21,111 nt of DNA from Candidatus Stramentimicrobium fermentans (GTDB taxonomy: Bacteria > Atribacterota > Phoenicimicrobiia > Phoenicimicrobiales > Stramentimicrobiaceae), in contig JAAYOB010000026.1 in NCBI GenBank assembly GCA_012520575.1, positions 1 to 21,111 on the forward strand. Reading direction: 5' to 3'. The notes under the pieces are model-generated. The model was not told the origin of the DNA and did no database searches. It worked only from the letters and a program-made list of their open reading frames with translations. A program made the translations under genes and the position numbers. Shown here in pieces: positions 16,920-21,111 of the stretch; the first letter of the stretch is position 1, and each line of letters starts with the position of its first letter.

Positions 16920-16934
16920 GGAGGTGAGATGTAA
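16920..16934 (+). promoter_or_regulatory. strong ribosome site in front of a start-stop codon pair (leader)
   Basis: GGAGGTGA (16920-16927) is followed closely by ATG immediately followed by TAA (16929-16934), about 95 bases before the aminotransferase start. An imperfect CCGGTTA/TAATCCGG hairpin lies just before it. It could be a leader minimal reading frame or a decayed gene start. An alternative GTG at 16924 would give only 12 codons. Confidence 0.3.
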
Positions 16935-17028
16935 ATATATATACATGCTGCAGAAAGCTTAACAATGTATGAGTTTCAAAGTTTTTGGAAATCATGTCTA
17001 AATTAATAATCAAGAGAGGTTAAAATTC

Positions 17029-18306
17029 GTGAATATCAAACAAAAGTATGATAAGTATGTCAATCTGTATTTTATTAAAGGAATGCAAGATGTTGTAGTT
17101 GACCATGCCGAAGGTGCCTTGGTCTACGATACTGACGGTAAAAAATATCTTGATATGTTTGCCGGTATTGCCGTAAATAATGCTGGCCACAGAAATCCTA
17201 AAGTAATTCAAGCAGCTAAGGACCAGATGGATAAATTAGTGCATTGTTGTTCTTATGTCTATTATTCAGAGCCACCGGCACTCTTGGCAGAAAAATTAGC
17301 ACAAGTCACCCCGGGCAGGCTTGATAAAACATTCTTTGCCAATAGCGGAGCTGAAGCTAATGAAGGAGCATTAAGAGTAGCAAAGCAATTTACTGAAAAT
17401 AGTGAATTCATTGCTTTGCAGTGTTCTTTTCATGGCAGAACAAGTGCCACATTAAGCATAACCGGAAATAGGAAGAGAAAATTCAAGGGCGGTCCTTACT
17501 TACCCGGAGTTGCTTTTGCTCCCGTTCCATATTGTTACCGTTGTCCTTTTGAATTAGAAAGAGATACCTGTAGGCTGAAATGTGCCAGATATGTCAGAGA
17601 TGTTTTTGAATATCAGACCAGCGGGTCTGTTGCTGCGTTCATTGCTGAACCGGTAATGGGAGAGGGTGGAATCATAGTTCCTCCTGAGGGTTATTTTAAA
17701 GAAGTCAAAAAGGTTCTGGATGAATTTGATATATTATTTATTGCTGATGAAGTACAGTCCGGCTTTGGCCGTACCGGAAAACTGTTTGCAATTGAACATC
17801 ATGGTGTAGAGCCTGATATTATGACCATGGCTAAAGGTATCGCCGATGGATTTCCCTTAGGGGCATTTATTACCAGAGACGAAATAGCTAAATCCTTCCG
17901 GCCGGGTGATCATTTATCAACCTTTGGTGGAAATCCGGTATCCTGTGCCGCCTCTCTCGCTAATATTGAATTTTTACTGGATGAAAAAATCTCGGAAAAA
18001 GCATTAGAAAAAGGGAATGCTTTTATGCAAGACATTAAGAATAAATTAATGAAAAAATATGATCTGATTGGCGATGTAAGAGGAAAAGGCTTAATGATTG
18101 GCGTTGAATTGATAAAAGATAAAGAAAAAACTCCTGCAGCAGCTGAAGCAGGAAGACTAAGGGAAGTATGCAGAGAAAAGGGATTACTCATCGGGGTAGG
18201 AGGAGTTTTCGGTAATGTATTAAGGATTCAGCCTCCTTTAGTAATAGATGAAAAGCAATTAGAGGAAGCAGTAGACATATTGGATAATGCCTTATCGGAA
18301 ATTTAA
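17029..18306 (+). CDS. class III PLP aminotransferase (4-aminobutyrate/alanine-glyoxylate type)
   Basis: A 425-residue fold type I class III aminotransferase. Landmarks: SGAEANEGALRVA (106-118), FHGRTSATLSITG (134-146), the cofactor-binding ADEVQSGFGRTG (Asp240), the Schiff-base lysine in MAKGIADGFPLGA (Lys269) and STFGGNPVSCAA (297-308). A Cys quartet (169, 172, 181, 185; C-x2-C-x8-C-x3-C) sits between the two halves of the large domain and is seen in a subset of the family. The start is GTG 17029 with AGAGAGG upstream. Likely reactions transfer an omega-amino group (GABA, beta-alanine) or alanine to 2-oxoglutarate, pyruvate or glyoxylate. Substrate is not decidable from sequence. It has no operon partners here. 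Confidence 0.88.
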   Translation: MNIKQKYDKYVNLYFIKGMQDVVVDHAEGALVYDTDGKKYLDMFAGIAVNNAGHRNPKVIQAAKDQMDKLVHCCSYVYYSEPPALLAEKLAQVTPGRLDKTFFANSGAEANEGALRVAKQFTENSEFIALQCSFHGRTSATLSITGNRKRKFKGGPYLPGVAFAPVPYCYRCPFELERDTCRLKCARYVRDVFEYQTSGSVAAFIAEPVMGEGGIIVPPEGYFKEVKKVLDEFDILFIADEVQSGFGRTGKLFAIEHHGVEPDIMTMAKGIADGFPLGAFITRDEIAKSFRPGDHLSTFGGNPVSCAASLANIEFLLDEKISEKALEKGNAFMQDIKNKLMKKYDLIGDVRGKGLMIGVELIKDKEKTPAAAEAGRLREVCREKGLLIGVGGVFGNVLRIQPPLVIDEKQLEEAVDILDNALSEI

Positions 18307-18594
18307 ATAGAACCTTTCCGGATCGAGCAATCGGCACCTTAACTGAAAAGATTGAAATCCTTTAAATTAAGATTACTATTTATTCCTTTTGATGAAAATG
18401 GCTCACCCAAAGTTGAGTGAATAGGTAGGTATATCTATATAGTATTAGCATCCTTAATTTTTTTCAGAACTATCCGGATAATAGAGATAATTGTAAAAAA
18501 CGTCTCTAGATATATATATATATGCCAATATGTACAAAATGGGACAGGCTGTAATTTAAAAAACCTGAGGAAGTATAGTAAGAAGAATGTCGGT
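18307..18594 (+). other. intergenic region before the riboswitch
   Basis: No gene. An alternating AT tract (TATATATATATATATG, about 18510-18524) preceded at 17 bases by TTGTAA (18491-18496) could serve as promoter for the riboswitch RNA, but the match is weak. Nothing else stands out. Confidence 0.3.
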
Positions 18595-18775
18595 AGAATT
18601 ATGCCTGTGTTTTTAATCTCTCCGGGTTAAATTCCCCGCAGCTCTGCCGCGATTGTCTATTAACCCTCTAGAGCAGAAAACCATGGTTTTACCCATGGAT
18701 GAATGAATAGGCGGCGATATGATAAAATTACAGCATGCAAACAAGACTTTTAGGATACGGCACCTGCTGTATGGG
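18595..18775 (+). ncRNA. cobalamin (B12) riboswitch aptamer, orphan
   Basis: Successive conserved blocks of the cobalamin riboswitch appear in order: TGCCTGTG…TTTAAT at the 5' side, CGGGTTAAATTCCCC then GCAGCTCTGCCGCGATTGT (core, matching the consensus GGTGAAAATCC…CCGC-ACTGT), AGAAAACCATGG (consensus AGAAAGCCACTGG), AGGCGGCG (consensus AAGGCGGCG), and AGACTTTTAGGATACGGCA (consensus AGTCAGGATACCTGCC). TGCC (18602-18605) can pair with GGCA (18759-18762) to close the core. It faces + and has no intact gene downstream: a transposase relic follows and the next genes are on the other strand. Some positions deviate from consensus, so ligand binding may be impaired. Confidence 0.75.
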
Positions 18776-18799
18776 ATATCATATCATCCGGATGTCTAA

Positions 18800-18820
18800 A
18801 TATCGCCGCCGTATCCTAAA
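18800..18820 (+). promoter_or_regulatory. anti-aptamer segment (riboswitch expression platform)
   Basis: This 21-base segment is complementary to two conserved aptamer pieces. ATATCGCCGCC (18800-18810) pairs perfectly with GGCGGCGATAT (18710-18720), and GCCGTATCCTAAA (18808-18820) pairs perfectly with TTTAGGATACGGC (18749-18761). The two pairings share three bases and exclude each other. Inside, GATATGAT (18716-18723)/ATCATATC (18778-18785) and TACAGCA (18729-18735)/TGCTGTA (18765-18771) add further stems. No T-run follows, so termination is not shown. Confidence 0.6.
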
Positions 18821-18840
18821 TCCTGGATTGCGTGGATACT

Positions 18841-19018
18841 TGGCTTGCTAAAGTATACTGGAAAGAGAATATAGTCTGGTCACCAGGTTACTTTGTATCC
18901 ACAGTAGGTATTGATGAGAAGAGTATTATCAATTATGTCCAATTCCAAGAAAACCAGGATTTAGGTCAAACAAAGCTCGTTGACTTTTAAGAGTATTAAG
19001 GGCTTGCTCGTGAGTATC
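18841..19018 (+). mobile_element. IS200/IS605-type TnpA C-terminal relic, copy 3
   Basis: One frame reads WLAKVYWKENIVWSPGYF then VSTVGIDEKSIINYVQFQEN and QDLGQTKLVDF before TAA 18988-18990. This is the conserved C-terminal part of IS200-type Y1 transposases (…W-GYFVSTVG…). The upstream three quarters, including the catalytic HUH and tyrosine motifs, are absent. DNA similarity to copy 1 continues to about 19018. It sits directly behind the riboswitch and ends just before the ATPase gene stop on the other strand. Confidence 0.78.
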
Positions 19019-19023
19019 TATTA

Positions 19024-19809
19024 TTAAAAATCATTGTGGCTGATAACAACACTGACTACGCGCTTAGCCTCTTCAATATATATGGTTTTAATGGTAAGTC
19101 CGTATAGGTTGGAGAGGGTAGTAGCATCAATTGTGTCTGTTGCTTTACCTACAATGAATGTCCCATTACGATTCAGTATTGCAACTTTCCCATTCAGAAT
19201 AATGGCATGTTCGGGGTTATGTGTAGTCATAATAACGGCATAACCTTCATTAGCTAATTGACTAATCATCTGAACGATACGATATTGATTTCCATAATCA
19301 AGATGTGCGGTTGGTTCATCAAATAGAATAATTTTTGGTTCTTGAGTAAGGACCCGTGCAATTAAAGCCAGCTGTCTCTCCCCACCGGAGATTTCTGTAT
19401 AAGGTCTATCCTTGATATGAAAAATCCCGACTCTTTTTAAAGATGCTTCAGCTATTCTGTAATCCATTTTGCTCGGTTTTCCAAAAGCACCAATGTACGG
19501 AGTGCGACCCATAACAGTAAACTCTCTAACGGTGTAGGCATATGTCGGAATGTGTACCTGAGGAACATACCCGATTATTTGTGCTATATTTCGAAGGTTT
19601 ATTTTTGAAATAGACTCACCATTTAATAAAATACTTCCATGTTGCGGTTTATAAAAATTAGCTATACAGTTTAACAGTGTAGATTTTCCGGACCCATTGG
19701 GACCCAATATAGAGAGTATCTCACCTTTATCCACATTAAAATTCACCCCATTGAAGATTAGACGGTTTTTATGGAAAGCAAAACCCAGGTCGTTTACCTC
19801 TAAAATCAT
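19024..19809 (-). CDS. iron/siderophore/B12-type ABC transporter, ATPase (FepC/BtuD family)
   Basis: A 261-residue ATPase. Motifs: Walker A GPNGSGKST (36-44), Q-loop Gln84 in IGYVPQ, signature ISGGERQ (140-146), Walker B IILFDEP (160-166), D-loop HLD and H-loop His197. YVPQ, MGRTPYIG and ISGGERQ are typical of the FecCD-partner subfamily importing iron complexes, haem or cobalamin. It overlaps the permease gene by four bases (ATGA) and is the last gene of this - strand operon. A C-terminal extension (about 205-261) follows the core. Substrate cannot be fixed. Confidence 0.93.
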   Translation of the reverse strand: MILEVNDLGFAFHKNRLIFNGVNFNVDKGEILSILGPNGSGKSTLLNCIANFYKPQHGSILLNGESISKINLRNIAQIIGYVPQVHIPTYAYTVREFTVMGRTPYIGAFGKPSKMDYRIAEASLKRVGIFHIKDRPYTEISGGERQLALIARVLTQEPKIILFDEPTAHLDYGNQYRIVQMISQLANEGYAVIMTTHNPEHAIILNGKVAILNRNGTFIVGKATDTIDATTLSNLYGLTIKTIYIEEAKRVVSVVISHNDF

Positions 19810-20894
19810 GATACCTGTCTCCTTTGTTTAAACAGTATAAAAATAAAGAAAGGAGCGCCAATCACTCCGGTTAAAATACCGAGCATTAACTCGGCTGCAG
19901 TAAGAGTTCTGCAAAGGATATCAATGATTAACATAAAGATTCCCCCAAAGATCATCGCAATTGGCAGCATCCTCTTATTGTCCGGCCCAATAACCATGCG
20001 AGCAGTATGTGGAATAACTAGGCCTACCCATCCAATGGTTCCGGACAGACACACCGAGCTCGCGGTAATCAGAGTAGATAAGACAATAAATATACCACGG
20101 GTGATTTGCAGATTAATCCCAAGAGATCTTGCTTCATTATCCCCCAACGAAAGAACGTTAAGACGATAGCGTAGTAATAGAATTATAATCATTGGTATTA
20201 GCATTGTCGGTAATACAGGAATCATGCTCTTAAAAGAGACTTTGGCAAAGGAACCCATCATCCAATAAGTAATTTCCGCCAATTGGGTATCGGTATCTGC
20301 CACAAACTTAAGTATACTCATAATAGAGGACATAAAGCTGCTTATAACAATGCCGGACAATACCAGAACAATAGTAGACTGGTTTCGAATGAGACGTGGA
20401 ATGGTAACGGTAATAGCAACAGCCACAATACCGCCGATAAAGGCGCCGATCTGAATCATATCATTTCCTTGGTTTAATAATATTGCAATAGCTGCACCAA
20501 CCGAGGCTCCTGAGGAAACGCCTAATAAATCCGGAGAAACCATAGGGTTTTTAAAAATACTCTGATAGGTTGCGCCGGAAAGTGCCAGGGCTGCCCCAAT
20601 AATAATAGCAGCGATTGTTCTGGGTAAACGGAGATCCATGACCACTGCTCTTTGGATGTTGTTCCAATCACTACTACTGTTAAACAGATTGGAAAATAAG
20701 ATAAGGAAGGCTTCTTTAAAGGGTACATGATATCTTCCCACTGCTAAAGACACTCCTAATACTACCAGAAGCAAAAACAAAGAAATCGAAAAAATGCCAT
20801 GAAGTTTAATAAAATGAAAAAAATTATTCCTTTTTAAGATAACCTCTCCGGTTGAACCGGAGAGGTTATCTGAACCATGATTTATCTCTTTCAT
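19806..20894 (-). CDS. iron/siderophore/B12-type ABC transporter, FecCD-family permease
   Basis: A 362-residue polytopic permease with about nine to ten transmembrane segments. FecCD landmarks: LRLPRTIAAIIIGAALALSGATYQ (about 108-131), NPMVSPDLLGVSSGAS (about 135-150), a cytoplasmic ATPase-contact region near NEARSLGINLQ, and the C-terminal GTIGWVGLVIPHTAR. It is slightly longer than usual because of a hydrophilic N-terminal stretch of about 30 residues, part of which (residues 8-20) is encoded by a perfect hairpin. ATG 20894 lacks a clear ribosome site. No later ATG precedes the first membrane segment, so I keep it. It works with the ATPase and the upstream binding protein. Confidence 0.92.
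   Translation of the reverse strand: MKEINHGSDNLSGSTGEVILKRNNFFHFIKLHGIFSISLFLLLVVLGVSLAVGRYHVPFKEAFLILFSNLFNSSSDWNNIQRAVVMDLRLPRTIAAIIIGAALALSGATYQSIFKNPMVSPDLLGVSSGASVGAAIAILLNQGNDMIQIGAFIGGIVAVAITVTIPRLIRNQSTIVLVLSGIVISSFMSSIMSILKFVADTDTQLAEITYWMMGSFAKVSFKSMIPVLPTMLIPMIIILLLRYRLNVLSLGDNEARSLGINLQITRGIFIVLSTLITASSVCLSGTIGWVGLVIPHTARMVIGPDNKRMLPIAMIFGGIFMLIIDILCRTLTAAELMLGILTGVIGAPFFIFILFKQRRQVS
20837..20871 (-). repeat. perfect hairpin at binding-protein/permease junction
   Basis: Two perfect 17-bp arms (AGATAACCTCTCCGGTT and its complement) are separated by a single base (20854), giving a 35-base palindrome within the first codons of the permease. In the - strand transcript no U-run follows. 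One arm contains GGAGAGG, a Shine-Dalgarno-like sequence that the hairpin would hide. It probably affects permease translation or mRNA stability. Confidence 0.75.
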
Positions 20895-20923
20895 ATCGGG
20901 TATATGGTTTTTTTAATAAAAGG

Positions 20924-21111
20924 TTAATATACTGGAAATTCTGTTGAACCATCAGGTTGGAGTCCATCTAACATATATTCAGCCTGTGTCCTGCTTAATT
21001 CATAATCAGTGTAATTTTTGTAAAAATTTACAATCTCATCAATCATAGATTCTCTAAAAATGCCATTTTCTTTTGCTATTTCAGGTTGAATGCACATTAA
21101 GGCATAATTAA
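20924..21111 (-). CDS. ABC transporter substrate-binding protein, C-terminal part (runs off window)
   Basis: The last 61 residues of a protein, ending at TAA (complement of 20924-20926) 29 bases before the permease start. It contains MIDEIVNFYKNYTDYELSRT then AEYMLDGLQPDG, like the C-terminal helices of iron/siderophore/cobalamin binding proteins. Its position as the first gene of a binding protein-permease-ATPase run supports the call. The rest, including any lipobox, is outside the window. Confidence 0.7.
   Translation of the reverse strand, partial: NYALMCIQPEIAKENGIFRESMIDEIVNFYKNYTDYELSRTQAEYMLDGLQPDGSTEFPVY

Larger units (their letters stand above)
15824..17028 (+). other. 1.2-kb non-coding, decayed region
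   Basis: No intact gene on either strand. It begins where xdhC is cut off, holds a transposase relic at about 16040-16195, a palindrome GTAGGCCTAC near 16254, a perfect but unused Shine-Dalgarno AAGGAGGTGAT (16746-16756) and a palindrome AAGAGATCTCTT (16877-16888). The rest has frequent stops in all frames. The end (from about 16900) is the leader of the class III aminotransferase. Confidence 0.5.

Noticed and set aside
1-21111. CRISPR array, prophage genes or toxin-antitoxin pair
   Set aside because: No regularly spaced repeats, no phage structural or integrase genes, and no recognisable small paired genes were seen on either strand.

Overview
The window is AT-rich bacterial DNA with moderate coding density. 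The gene content points to an anaerobic bacterium that ferments amino acids: IorAB, phosphate butyryltransferase, a polar amino-acid ABC importer, and a maturation gene for selenium-dependent molybdenum hydroxylases. Several starts are GTG or TTG with good Shine-Dalgarno sequences. The amino-acid binding protein has a type I signal peptide and no lipobox cysteine. This suggests a periplasm, and so a diderm lineage (Atribacterota or a diderm Firmicute-like group would fit) rather than a classical Gram-positive. The taxonomic guess is inference only.

Layout. 1-450: a possible gene remnant, then two tRNA-Ser genes (TGA and GCT). 794-2816: a PspC-domain membrane protein and pyruvate kinase. About 3170-3903: an IclR-type regulator broken by frameshifts. 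3969-8655: iorA, iorB, a class I aminotransferase and a phosphate butyryltransferase, all on the + strand with short gaps. Together they could transaminate aromatic or branched amino acids, oxidise the 2-oxo acid to an acyl-CoA with ferredoxin, and form the acyl-phosphate. 8801-10475: a CDF metal exporter and a CPBP membrane protease homologue.

10659-14176: a promoter with tandem 12-bp repeats, a TrpR-like YerC/YecD regulator, and a complete polar amino-acid ABC importer (binding protein, permease, ATPase, second permease). A strong hairpin separates the binding-protein gene from the first permease gene. 14818-15823: yqeB, overlapping a truncated and frameshifted xdhC. 15824-17028: about 1.2 kb of non-coding, decayed DNA. 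17029-18306: a class III aminotransferase.

18307-19023: a + strand cobalamin riboswitch with no gene behind it, followed by a decayed IS200-type transposase end. 19024-21111 (- strand): ATPase, FecCD permease and the C-terminus of a binding protein, forming an iron/siderophore/B12-type importer that converges on the riboswitch. Its binding-protein/permease junction also carries a perfect hairpin.

The most interesting signals are four. (1) The orphan B12 riboswitch, whose downstream segment can pair with two separate conserved pieces of the aptamer. (2) The YerC-importer operon with its candidate operator. (3) Long hairpins at both binding-protein/permease junctions. (4) Decay on one side of the window: three remnants of the same transposase C-terminus plus broken regulator and XdhC genes.
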